Assembly (NCBI GenBank): GCA_005799745.1 | Contig: SYFY01000043.1 | Coordinates: 1 to 64,000, forward strand | Reading direction: 5' to 3' | Length of the DNA stretch: 64,000 nt | Source of the DNA: Gammaproteobacteria bacterium | GTDB taxonomy: Bacteria; Pseudomonadota; Gammaproteobacteria; Pseudomonadales; Azotimanducaceae | In this document: positions 52,832 through 62,199 of the stretch, one piece after another | How positions within the stretch are numbered: position 1 is the stretch's first letter | How the letters are laid out: every line of letters begins with the position of its first letter | The notes under the pieces: generated by a model | Databases searched by the model: none | The model's input: the letters and a program-made list of their open reading frames with translations, nothing else | What the model was told of the DNA's origin: nothing | Position numbers and translations under genes: made by a program

Positions 52832-53728
52832 GGGACGCATCAGTGGGATGAGCGCCTTGCGAATGTCCCACAGCGACCAGAGCGCGATGGCAGCGACCGC
52901 GCCATAGATAACGTTGATCAGGATACGCCGTGGGACCTCCGAAGCCGTTGATTCGATCACGAGCGTATCAGCCATCGCGATCGGAGCCAGAATTCCCAGT
53001 ATGCCGAGGTTAAGCACGATTTCAGTTTTCAGTGCCCACCGCGACCAGTAACCGCGAACGACCAGGCTGAGGTGCAACAGGAACATTAGGCCGACGATGA
53101 CGTTGGCCGGCCAGAAGATGTCGTCCCAGATTGGACCCGGAAGAATATGGGTGCTGTCCGCGAAGATCAGAATGTTGTTCCACCAGAGAAGGAACAGTCC
53201 GTCAATCAAGACGTTCCAGGCAGTATCACCGAATTCGAGAGGCCGTGTACTCGCTTGTTGCAGCGTCTGGGCGTTCCATCGATCAAAGAACTTTAGTGTT
53301 TCTCCGGTGTATTCCACTGACACAAACCCGAGGGTGATGAAGAAGGCGCCCCAACAGAGCACCGCGAGCAAATGAGCGATGACATCGCCCATGTGTAGCG
53401 TGGTCTCAAGCGCGGGAAAGAGGAACAGCGATACCGCGAGGTGTACCGCTAGCAACGCCACCAATACCCGACCGAGCAGGTAACGATAAGCGGGGAAGAT
53501 CGCTGGTCCAATGAGGTACTGCTGCGGATGGTAACGGCCAGCCACTTTGATGGGATGGCCAAGGCGAGCGAGTGCCTCGATTTCGGCATCACGTTTGGTT
53601 TTACCGGATTCATGAGTGGTGCTCACACCTTCTTCAAGGGACTGCCGCAATTCCGCGAGGATGTCATCGCGACCTTCCTTCGGTAGCAGTTGGGAAACCT
53701 GGGTGAGGTAATTTTCGATCAAGGTCAT
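52826..53728 (-). CDS. Integral membrane protein of the HAAS type, PadR partner
   Basis: A 300-residue protein. The N-terminal ENYLTQVSQLLPKEGRDDIL then AELRQSLEEGVSTTHE is the HAAS helical domain, a signal-transducing adapter found beside PadR regulators. Six to seven hydrophobic segments follow (LGRVLVALLAVHLAVSLFLF, VIAHLLAVLCWGAFFITLGF, ILINVIYGAVAAIALWSLW). It starts four bases inside the PadR gene's stop region. It probably senses an envelope or lipid signal and is controlled with its regulator. Confidence 0.8.
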   Translation of the reverse strand: MTLIENYLTQVSQLLPKEGRDDILAELRQSLEEGVSTTHESGKTKRDAEIEALARLGHPIKVAGRYHPQQYLIGPAIFPAYRYLLGRVLVALLAVHLAVSLFLFPALETTLHMGDVIAHLLAVLCWGAFFITLGFVSVEYTGETLKFFDRWNAQTLQQASTRPLEFGDTAWNVLIDGLFLLWWNNILIFADSTHILPGPIWDDIFWPANVIVGLMFLLHLSLVVRGYWSRWALKTEIVLNLGILGILAPIAMADTLVIESTASEVPRRILINVIYGAVAAIALWSLWDIRKALIPLMRPL

Positions 53729-54066
53729 CGTGTTCTCCCGTTACGCAGGGTGTCGATGGTTGCGAACAGTGAATCGAACTCAGTCAGCAGCTGTTTCAGA
53801 TGGCTGCGGCCCTCGGCGGAAATCACGTAGAAACGTTTGTTCCGCCGATCTTCTTCGCGCCATTCGCTGGTCAAGAGTCCCTGGGTTTCCAGGCGGCGTA
53901 TCAGCGGATAGAGCGTGCCTTCATCAATGTCGAGGCCGTGAGCTTCAAGCGCCTGACGCAGCGCGTAACCGTAGTGTTCAGTCCGCAGCTGCAAGAGCAC
54001 GGCGATGATCACGACGCCGCGGCGCAGTTCCAGTCGCATCTTGTCCAGATGTTCGTCGGGTGGCAT
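53725..54066 (-). CDS. PadR-family transcriptional regulator
   Basis: A 113-residue winged-helix repressor: VIIAVLLQLRTEHYGYALRQ ALEAHGLDIDEGTLYPLIRR and LETQGLLTSEWREEDRRNKR together are a textbook PadR domain ending with the dimerisation helix SHLKQLLTEFDSL. The upstream region carries ATGTAGTACACAGTAA at about 54112-54127, a TACT/AGTA-like PadR operator candidate overlapping the promoter. It autoregulates the downstream membrane gene in most known cases. Confidence 0.9.
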   Translation of the reverse strand: MPPDEHLDKMRLELRRGVVIIAVLLQLRTEHYGYALRQALEAHGLDIDEGTLYPLIRRLETQGLLTSEWREEDRRNKRFYVISAEGRSHLKQLLTEFDSLFATIDTLRNGRTR

Positions 54067-54256
54067 ATCCGAATACTTCTTTTCGAGTCTTTATTGGTGT
54101 GTGGCACATACTATGTAGTACACAGTAAATGAGTCAAGCGAAAACTGTGGCCGATCTTTGATTGGGTAGGGGTTGTAGACGTCGAGGTGAATGGGAATCA
54201 CTGCGCCAACGAAGCACCTTAGCCGCTGGGCGATAAGGACTTTCGAAGGGGTTTGA

Positions 54257-55915
54257 ATGAAAACGACGTGCAGGGACGTTCGGATCTTCTACAGCGTTTT
54301 TCTTTGGTCGGTGTGGTTTTCGTCGACGTTCGCGGAATAGGCCGTGACCATCGACATTCCAGCAACCGTCACTGAATTTGAGTGGTCGGAAAAACTCGGA
54401 AAGTTGCGGAATCTTGATGCCCTGAGAAAGGGAGTCGCTCAGAGTGAAAACAGTGATGTTGCGCGATTTCGAAAGCTCTATCGTCGGGCTCCCGAACGAT
54501 TGGAGGATCTGGTTGAATCGCTGCAAACCAAAGACCTTGGGCAACAGAAGAACCTTAGCGAATCGGTTGGATTGCTCCACGGCCACTGGACTACCGCAGG
54601 TCAGTTAGATGAACAATCTGCGCAGCTGGTCGAGGTCATCGTCGAAGCGATTGCAAGAACGGGGAGAGGTTCAGCTCGTGAGCCGTTTGAAATTTTGTCT
54701 CCGTTTGAGATCAAGCCGTTTCTCGAAGCAGGAGAATTTCGTGAAATTGGCCGGGTTATCTCAGGATTAGACAAGGAAAGAATCGATTGGACGATTACCG
54801 TTCGTGATCCCGACTCCGACCAGAGCCGGTTCATGCACTTCGCGATGCGAACCTATGCAAGTCTCGATCCGCGACACGCATTTAGCGCGCTGCTTCAAGC
54901 CGGGGATGAAGCTGCGCAGTTGGGAAGTATCGAAATCCGGATGCGATCCCGTCCTGCGGCGACACTCCCTAAAAAACGCGTGCAATATTTGGAATCGATT
55001 TCGGATACAAACGTGGTGGCCACGGTGTTGTTGGCTCAGTACTTCGCCGACTCAGCCAAGTACAGTATTGATTCACCAAACCGCCCGCTGATGGCGACCA
55101 ACCTGCTACTTGAAGCCATTGAGCGTGGATCGATTTCAGCACCCTCAGTACTTGCTGAACAATTCTATGAAGGCGCGCTCCAGGGCATTGATGAGACGTC
55201 GGTCATCGAGCTGTTGGAATTCCAGGCGAGACCCGGAGATCCTTGGACGGGCTATGTCCTCGGGTTGATCAAGGCTGGACGGCTGGGAAACAGAACACCA
55301 GACGTGGCGGCCGCACAACGAGCTCTCAAAACGTCTATCGGGTACAACGACTATGCACGGGCGGAACACCTGAGACTGGAGTTGCCCGTTACAAGAAACA
55401 CGAGAACCGTAGAAAACCAGGAGGAGAAAATCAAATCGCTTGAAGCTCTGGGATCTGCAGGTGTGACCAACGCAGCGCCTCATCTCGCAACGATGCACCT
55501 TACAGGCTGTTATGTTCAAGCAAACCCAGCGGCTGCCAAACCGCTGCTATCCAGTGTGCAATTGATGTCTACCCTGCGTGAAGACGTTGTTGAAGCCGTT
55601 TGGTTGCTCGCCACCTATCCGGACGATGCGGTTCGAGATGGGTATGAAGCGGCCAGATTGATGGAAGGAGTCACAGAGTCGACAAATCTCGCGTTGTCGA
55701 AACCGCGTTGGTGGCTTGTACGCGCGGCAGAAGAGGCCGAAGCCGGAAATTTCCTGTCCGCTGAAAATCACATCTGTGAGGGATTACGCATCGTTGGCGA
55801 AGATCGGAGCACCAAAGACCAGTTGCTCTCGGCAAGGATCTCATTCAAGAGCGGAGAGCCTCTAAGAAGTGCTCCGCTGATCCAGTGTGACGAGGGGTCA
55901 CACATACCTGTCTAA
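54257..55915 (+). pseudogene. Exported protein of unknown family, signal peptide separated by an in-frame TAG
   Basis: From ATG 54257 the frame encodes a signal peptide (MKTTCRDVRIFYSVFLWSVW FSSTFAE), then TAG at 54338-54340, then continues in the same frame as AVTIDIPATVTEFEWSEKLG and 520 more residues. Without the first part, the GTG at 54344 would give a cytosolic version with no visible ribosome binding site. The body is largely helical (repeats such as AAHLA/APHLATMHL are loosely Sel1/TPR-like), and no family is recognised. It lies just upstream of the broken transglutaminase-like gene. Either a nonsense mutation or readthrough is involved. Confidence 0.65.
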
Positions 55916-55935
55916 ACCGAACAGGTGCACCGGCC

Positions 55936-57924
55936 ATGGACACGATGCGCTCCCTTTCTTTCGCTTGGATGGTGCTCCTGCTGGGTTTGCATTCGGCGAC
56001 GGTGACCGCGGCAGCTCCAGGTGTGGCGAACTACCGTGTAGGTCCAGGTCCGGAGTGGGCGCCTAACGAGTGGAACCCGCGGTAATCCGAGAAGGTTGAT
56101 AAGGAGATTTCGCTGGTTTTGCAGCGAGATTGGTCAGACCTCGAACAAGGCCAGAGCTACGTCGAATATGTGCGGCGTATCCGGTCCCAAGCTGAAGCCC
56201 AGAGTGCAGGCAGAGTGGCGATGGCGTTCAACTCTGACTATCAGGAGCTGGTCATTAATGGCATCGACATCTGGCGCGGCAAGACTCTCATTGACGCGCT
56301 GCAGGCGGCGCGCATGAAGTTAACCATCCCACAATAACTTGCGGAATCGTTGATCTACACCGGTGCGTGGGAATTACATGTTTTGTTGGCGGATGTGCGA
56401 GCCGATGATTTTCTACATGTGCGATTCAGTATCCGGAGAGCGAATCCCATTTTTGAGGGCGCATTGCAGGGTTCTAATGTGTTTCGTTTCATTGAACCCG
56501 TCAATGAACGGGAGTTTGCATTCATGCAACCGACAAGTGGCGACCTGCGTTGGCGAGCGGTCGATGTTGAACCGGAACAACCCGTGAAAAAAACAAGGGG
56601 CCAACGAGTGTTCCTTGTCTGGAGGCAGAAAGGTCTTGAAGCTCTCAAGTTCGAAGCTGGGGTTCCGCCAGACCATGCATGGGGTTCCTGGATTGAGGTG
56701 TCTGGAGGAGAGGATTGGTCGTCGATCGCAAACTGGGCAAAAAGGCTCTTTGAGACTGATGCGGCAGATGTCGATGTAGCCAATTGGTTTGGCGAAGCGG
56801 TGAAGGCGGAGGAGATGAGTGCTGAACGTATCGTCGACTTTGTTCAGCAAGAGATTCGGTATCTCAGCCTTTCACTAGGGGAAAACTCACACCGACCCCG
56901 ACCAGCGAATGAAGTGATGAGTTCGCGCTACGGCGATTGCAAGGACAAGTCAATTCTGCTGGTGACGGCGTTACGAAGCATCGGAATGAAAGTGGATCCG
57001 GTATTGGTCCGCTCAGTGGGTGGCTCGGTGCTCAGTGAAGCTCTGCCCATGCGTGTTCACTTTAACCACGTGATCGTTCGCGCGGTGATCGAAGGTCGGA
57101 CCGTGTTCATCGACGCGACCAATCCTTTTCAGCGTGGCACGCTCCAAGAGCGTCCGCACATGCGCTTCCGATGGGGCCTTGTGGCAGCGGAAGGACAAAC
57201 GGGACTCGTACCCATCACGCCAGCGTTTGCACACGAACAACGCATTGAGTATGACCGCACATTCACCCTCAAGGATGGGGAAATCTGGGAAGAGTCGAGC
57301 GCTCAGTATTTTGGCACCGGTGCTGAGTATGCTCGCGCCGTGCTCACAGGCAACCCGCAGTTTTTCGAGGAGGGTTTGGAGCGTTTGGTTACATCTCGAA
57401 ATCTGCAGGGCAAGGCGACTGCTAAGTTCGAAGAAACACCCGAAGGGAGTATCCAGCTGAACTACAGGGTGCCGCTTGCTTCGAAAGACAAGCCTCTGAT
57501 CGTCGCGTCTCTCGACATGGTTCAGATAGTCCGACGGCTTGAGGCGGGTGAGAGACCTCGGTCGATTGTTCATCCAGCCACGTATCGCTTTCGTTAGGAG
57601 ATTCCGCTCGAAGTGTTTCGATTTGTTCGAAAGCCTGTGAAGAAACAAATCGACAGCAAGTGGATGAAGTTCTCCGCATCGTTCGAAGAGACCGAATCGC
57701 TGGCAGTCGTTGAATACGAAGTTGTTTCCAAAGCAGCTGAGGTATCCGCAGCCGATGTTCAAGCGTTTAACGAATTCGTGAAAGTGGCGTTGGACGCTTC
57801 GCTCGGTGAAGTTCGAGTGATTGGTGAGATCGAGCCGAAAGCTGATCGCGACAAAGCGAAGAACAATCTTACGCCACAGGAACGGTTACGTCAGATTATC
57901 AGAGATCGTACCGGGTCTCGATAG
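55936..57924 (+). pseudogene. DUF3857/transglutaminase-core exported protein with three in-frame stop codons
   Basis: One 663-codon frame runs from ATG 55936 to TAG 57922 with no frameshift. A signal peptide (MVLLLGLHSATVTAAA) is followed by a DUF3857 domain (YVEYVRRIRSQAEAQ, YQELVINGIDIWRGKTLIDA). The transglutaminase core follows, with NEVMSSRYGDCKDKSILLVT (catalytic Cys) and HVIVRAVIEGRTVFIDATNP (His and Asp), and a beta-rich C-terminal domain. The frame is broken at TAA 56083, TAA 56335 and TAG 57595; each could come from a Gln codon by one C-to-T change. Pieces of 72, 415 and 103 residues are otherwise the open parts. Confidence 0.8.
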
Positions 57925-58022
57925 TTTGAATCAGCGTGATTTAGATGGAATCGAAGCGTTCGATAGCGACACAGGTTCGGTGCGTGAACTAACTGTGTTC
58001 AGCTAGTTAAGGGGGCAAAACT

Positions 58023-58362
58023 GTGCGAGAGCAAGCGTTAGTCGGTGTCTACGACGAGAAAAAAACTTCCGAAGGAAGTGCAAATTCAGATTCTAGAGGA
58101 GGCCAGATATTACAGCTTTGTCACCCAAAAAAGGGCAGGAGGCCATACGGTGCGCTTTCTGGTGTTGTTGCTCATGCTCCTGATGGCGGTCGTTGTCTAT
58201 TTCGACTCAACCTGGTGGGCGACACCAGTGGTTTCTGGTGTCTGCGTGTTCTGCGTCGCGACCATCGAAAAGCGTTACTACCAACGGATCATACGTGACG
58301 GTCTGACATACGTTCTATCAACGCAACGATCCAGAGGAGCAGAGTCAGCCCCTGCGATCTAG
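58023..58362 (+). pseudogene. Small two-helix membrane protein split by a poly-A frameshift
   Basis: GTG 58023 follows AAGGGGG and reads REQALVGVYDEKK up to a run of seven A (58059-58065). Removing one A would join it to LPKEVQIQILEEARYYSFVT, then VRFLVLLLMLLMAVVVYFDS and WWATPVVSGVCVFCVATIEK in the frame that ends at 58362. Neither half has a complete protein alone: the second frame's only upstream codon is a GTG at 58045 preceded by an in-frame TAG. The resulting ~112-residue protein has two membrane segments and no recognised family. Its 3' end overlaps the dioxygenase gene by four bases. Confidence 0.55.
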
Positions 58363-59210
58363 GCCCTAGGCGCCAGCGTGATTCGCTGCAGTACACGCTG
58401 GTAACCGTCATACCCGCCCGTCGCGGCGTGAATCAGTGAACGGTTGTCCCACATCGTCACCATGCCTTCTGACCATAAGTGACGATAGATAAACGGTTCG
58501 CTGCTCTGATAGGCATAGAGCTCAAACAACAGCTTTTGCGCTTCGTTTTCTTCCATTCCATCGATGCCGATGGTGTAACCCGGACTCAGGAAAAGTGTCT
58601 TGAGGCCTGTCTCTGGATGCGTGAGTACAAGAGGATGCAGTTGAGTCGCGAGTGCTTTGTCGTCATAGACGATCGCCATGGATCGGCCAACGTCTTTCTC
58701 ACCGTATTGCCCAGCACGTGAATAACCACGTCGGGCGGAGTGAATTCCTATTAGCCCTTCCAGTTTTTCCTTCATCTCGTCTGACAAGGCATCGTACGCG
58801 GCGACCTGATCGGAATAGAGCGTGTCACCACCCATGGGAGGAATAACTCGGCCATACAGCATCGTCATCGCTGGTGGTTTTTCGAGGAAGCTCCAGTCGG
58901 AATGAAAACCTTCGGCGAAGAGCGGTGTCTTCTCGTCAGGCTCACGACGAATCTCAGCGACGTGTGGATGACCGGGTAGCGACTTGAAAAACGGATCCTG
59001 ACCGAACGGTCCGAAAAACGTGGCGAGGTGTTCGTATTGTTCGAGGGTGAGCGTCTGGTCTGGGAAGGCGACCACCTTGTGTTTCAGCCAGATCGCACGG
59101 ATTTCTTCCGCCAAGGCGGTGGTTATATCGCGCAGATCAATACCGTGAATCAGTGCGCCACAGGTCGCTGAAGAAGGTGCAACGGCAGACGGCGAAATCG
59201 ACAGTGCCAT
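58359..59210 (-). CDS. TauD/TfdA-family 2-oxoglutarate dioxygenase
   Basis: A 283-residue non-haem iron enzyme: the HxD metal pair is in EGFHSDWSFLEKP (about residues 101-103), and the distal His is in WDNRSLIHAATGGYDGYQRV, with the Arg that binds 2-oxoglutarate close behind. Family members act on taurine, herbicides or alkyl sulfates. ATG 59210 lacks a strong ribosome binding site, but family alignment supports it. Transcribed towards the decayed region; substrate unknown. Confidence 0.9.
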   Translation of the reverse strand: MALSISPSAVAPSSATCGALIHGIDLRDITTALAEEIRAIWLKHKVVAFPDQTLTLEQYEHLATFFGPFGQDPFFKSLPGHPHVAEIRREPDEKTPLFAEGFHSDWSFLEKPPAMTMLYGRVIPPMGGDTLYSDQVAAYDALSDEMKEKLEGLIGIHSARRGYSRAGQYGEKDVGRSMAIVYDDKALATQLHPLVLTHPETGLKTLFLSPGYTIGIDGMEENEAQKLLFELYAYQSSEPFIYRHLWSEGMVTMWDNRSLIHAATGGYDGYQRVLQRITLAPRA

Positions 59211-59306
59211 GGTTCACATCCGCATGCTTGATGGCGGGAACATAGACCGGGATGCCTGGCGAGGCAACCGTCGATTCCCGCCGCACGACGTGAACGTATA
59301 ACTTCC

Positions 59307-61241
59307 TCAGAAAACGCTGATGTTCACGCCGATCAATGCGGTGGTTCCCGGTGATCGGAAGCCGAAGAGCTCTGTGTAGTCCTCATCGAAAAGGTTGTCG
59401 ATGCGGGTGTAGACAGAGACGGCTTCGGTCACCGCGAACGAAGCAGCCAGATTAACCAGCAGATAGTCACCCAGCACCACGCGATCAGTGGGTGTGGCGA
59501 AGATGAACTCCGCATCCCGTTGATTACCGTTGTACACCGCGCTCAACGTCACGTTTCCCCGTTTTGCGGCGAAGTCATAACCGAGCGTTGTGGACCCGGA
59601 ATGGTGGGGCCTTCGAATTTCCTGGCGACCTTCGCGGTCCTTTGCGTGCACGTACGCGTAGCTGCCCTGGATGCAGAAGCCGCCGGGTAAGTTTGCTGAC
59701 GCGGAGAATTCGAGACCTTTACGTTTGCTCTTGTCGCCTAAGTTAACGGGCGATGAGACAAAGGTATTGAAGTCGAAGCTAGTGGTGATCTCATCAGTGA
59801 AGTTGCTGGTGAATGCAGTCAGATCGATCACCACCTGGCCATCGAGAAACGTTTGTTCGACGCCAAAATCAAATCCGGTAGACGACTCTGGTTTGAGGTT
59901 GGGGTTGCCGGCGAAACTCGATGGGATGAATCCAAAGAGCTCAAAAAAACCTGGATTGGCGATGCCTTCACCGTAACTCCCGTGGAGGCGAGTGCCGTGA
60001 TCACCGACGAGCGACGATGCTGTTCCTCTCCACGTCGTCGCGTCATCAAACCGGTCATTCCAGTCGTGGCGCGCGGCGATACTCAGCCACAGCTGCGCAT
60101 CGAACCCTAAGGTGTATTCGAAGATGCCACTGGTTTGTTCATCTTCGCGGTTCTGATCAGCGCCACCGAAATCGACTGCGCGGTTGCGGAATCGCAGCGC
60201 TTCGTATTGCGCGCCCACGGTCAGTGCATGCGACAACCTGTCAGCACCGAAGTTGAGTGTCGCGTCGTAGTCGAACTTGCGACGATTGCCTGCGGTTGCC
60301 GAAGTCGTGCGGTCTGCGTCAATGAAATGACTGCTCGTATCGGCCCAACCGAACGCAAGTCTTTGCCCAAGTTGTTCATCGAAGCCTGAGTGTCGCAGTT
60401 CAGCCAGCCCATAACGCTGGTGAAAGTCGGTTTCGTTCCGGCTATCAATGACGAGCCCTTGAGTGGGCGTTGATGGGAAGTTGAAGTCCTGAGTGTCTTC
60501 TTCAACACGGCTATCTGTTTGTCTGAGCACCATGCGCGCTATGAGACTTTCGTTCACGTCGGCTTCGACGATGCCGTGCATCGTGCGTGTTTCAATGCCA
60601 TCACGTTCAGGTTGTAGCTCAGATGCGCTAACACCAGCGGTTCGATATTGGCTCGCGTTGACCGAGCCTCGGACGCGTTCGTGCCCAAATCCTCCCTGCA
60701 GCGAGGATTGTGTGGTGGCCTGTGATCCGGTGCCCAGGTCAAACGTCAGATTCTGCTCACCGGCTTCGGGTAGCTCGCTGTGCAAGCTGATGACCCCAGC
60801 GATGGCATCACTGCCCCACAAGGCGCTTTGAGGGCCACGCAACACCTCGATGCGTTTGCTGCCTTGTGTGAGTAGCGGTGCGAAGTTGAATTCGGATCCA
60901 AAGGCCGGATCGTTGGCTTCGATGCCATCGATAAGCACGAGGGTGTGATTGCCTTCCGCACCACGCATACGCACCTGAGTGAGGCTACCGACAGGTCCGC
61001 CGCGATTGACGGCGACACCGGGTACTTCGCGCAGAATATCGGGCACAAATGCAGCGTTTCGATCGTTCAAGTCGGCCTGATCGATCAGCGTAAAGCTGCT
61101 GCCGGTTTGGCCTGCGGAGAGATTCTGCCGACTTGCCGTGATGATGATTTCTTCACGGATAGTCGAAGGTTCTGCGGACACGGAAGGAATGCCGATGCCG
61201 CCTAAGATCGCGGCGCAAAGAACAGGGATGACACGATTCAT
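59307..61241 (-). CDS. btuB: TonB-dependent cobalamin receptor (BtuB-like)
   Basis: A 644-residue outer membrane receptor. Signal peptide MNRVIPVLCAAILGGIGIPS is followed by a TonB box-like EEIIITASRQ. The plug domain has NAAFVPDILREVPGVAVNRG, VRMRGAEGNHTLVLIDGIEA and LRGPQSALWGSDAIAGVISL; a 22-strand barrel then ends in FRSPGTTALIGVNISVF with a terminal Phe. The cobalamin riboswitch upstream identifies the ligand. ATG 61241 has AGGA at the right distance; ATG 61265 adds eight residues. Confidence 0.92.
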   Translation of the reverse strand: MNRVIPVLCAAILGGIGIPSVSAEPSTIREEIIITASRQNLSAGQTGSSFTLIDQADLNDRNAAFVPDILREVPGVAVNRGGPVGSLTQVRMRGAEGNHTLVLIDGIEANDPAFGSEFNFAPLLTQGSKRIEVLRGPQSALWGSDAIAGVISLHSELPEAGEQNLTFDLGTGSQATTQSSLQGGFGHERVRGSVNASQYRTAGVSASELQPERDGIETRTMHGIVEADVNESLIARMVLRQTDSRVEEDTQDFNFPSTPTQGLVIDSRNETDFHQRYGLAELRHSGFDEQLGQRLAFGWADTSSHFIDADRTTSATAGNRRKFDYDATLNFGADRLSHALTVGAQYEALRFRNRAVDFGGADQNREDEQTSGIFEYTLGFDAQLWLSIAARHDWNDRFDDATTWRGTASSLVGDHGTRLHGSYGEGIANPGFFELFGFIPSSFAGNPNLKPESSTGFDFGVEQTFLDGQVVIDLTAFTSNFTDEITTSFDFNTFVSSPVNLGDKSKRKGLEFSASANLPGGFCIQGSYAYVHAKDREGRQEIRRPHHSGSTTLGYDFAAKRGNVTLSAVYNGNQRDAEFIFATPTDRVVLGDYLLVNLAASFAVTEAVSVYTRIDNLFDEDYTELFGFRSPGTTALIGVNISVF

Positions 61242-61279
61242 GTTGAAGATCCTGTTTGCCGCCATGCCTCGGGCGGTGT

Positions 61280-61510
61280 GATCGACGATGCCAAGCCGGT
61301 CTCCGGACTTTCGGGTGGGGTGTTGAACCTGATCTTCGCGGCCTTCCCATCTTCAACCCTTCGATTGAAGACAGTGACTGCTTCAGAAGCATTCCCTCTA
61401 TCAAAGGAGAGAAGCGAAGATCACCCGATTACCGTTGCGAGGACAGTCCCGGAGTTGCACCGGGTTCCCGAACGCTTGGTACCTGTAACGCGGTATGCGC
61501 CACAGCGGGC
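61280..61510 (-). promoter_or_regulatory. Cobalamin riboswitch
   Basis: On the minus strand the leader contains GGGAACCCGGTGCAACTCCG then GGACTGTCCTCGCAACGGTA, the conserved P3-P6 core of B12 riboswitches, and further on GTCCGGAGACCGGCTTGGCA, the B12 box. It lies 40 bp ahead of the receptor gene and should switch its translation or transcription off when adenosylcobalamin is bound. There is no other feature in this stretch. Confidence 0.92.
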
Positions 61511-61566
61511 AGTATACGCAAGGAAGGTCGAATTGACCTGAAAGAAATTCAATCGAGCAGTGAGGC

Positions 61567-62178
61567 TTATCTCTTTTCCGGTTCGAACTGCTGAACGCCA
61601 CCACTCTGCCGCTTGGATAGGTAGTCCTGAATGGACGCCACGCCGAGGCGCTCCGACTCAAAAAGACTCTCCAGGTGTTCTCGCGAATTGACGATACCAA
61701 GGGAAATCAGTTTGCCCGCAGCGTCAATCAACACCGCATAAGGCAGCTTGCCCACACCATAAGTGCGTCCCGCGATCTCAGAGAGCGCATAAGGGAATCC
61801 CTCGAGTTTGTGTGCGGCGATGTAGTCGCGATGCGGCGCCGGGTCATCACCGTCTGAAAGCAGCACCACTTGAGTGGACTTGTCTTCAGCGGTCACCGAC
61901 TTGAGTACCGGTATGAGGCTCTTGCAGATCGGACAATCCGGCGCTAGATAGAAGAGCAACTGCCTCTTGCCTGTGCCACCGATCATGATCGAGTCGTCCG
62001 AGAGCGTCGTTACTGGAATCGCCGGTGCTTGTTCACCGGCACGAATGCGTTGATTCACCATCAGAGCGCCCGCTGGCGCGATACGTTCGTGCAGAACCCC
62101 GATCTGCCGTGCCAGTGCAAACACGACGATGATCAGACCGATCACGATCACCCAAAGCAGCGCCATCGATAACATCAT
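61567..62178 (-). CDS. mauD: MauD-like membrane-anchored thioredoxin-fold protein
   Basis: A 203-residue protein with an N-terminal anchor (MALLWVIVIGLIIVVFALAR) and a periplasmic thioredoxin-like domain: RQLLFYLAPDCPICKSLIPV holds the CPIC redox pair and GKLPYAVLIDAAGKLISLGI the cis-Pro region. In methylotrophs MauD and MauE help form disulfides in the small subunit of methylamine dehydrogenase. No mauA or mauB is found here. It follows MauE by 21 bp. Confidence 0.85.
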   Translation of the reverse strand: MMLSMALLWVIVIGLIIVVFALARQIGVLHERIAPAGALMVNQRIRAGEQAPAIPVTTLSDDSIMIGGTGKRQLLFYLAPDCPICKSLIPVLKSVTAEDKSTQVVLLSDGDDPAPHRDYIAAHKLEGFPYALSEIAGRTYGVGKLPYAVLIDAAGKLISLGIVNSREHLESLFESERLGVASIQDYLSKRQSGGVQQFEPEKR

Positions 62179-62199
62179 GATGAAAGAATCTTCAAGGAA

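Noticed and set aside
54338-57597. Reassignment of TAA/TAG to Gln in this organism
   Set aside because: Many other genes here end naturally in TAA or TAG and their next frames show no continuing homology, so a genome-wide code change is excluded.
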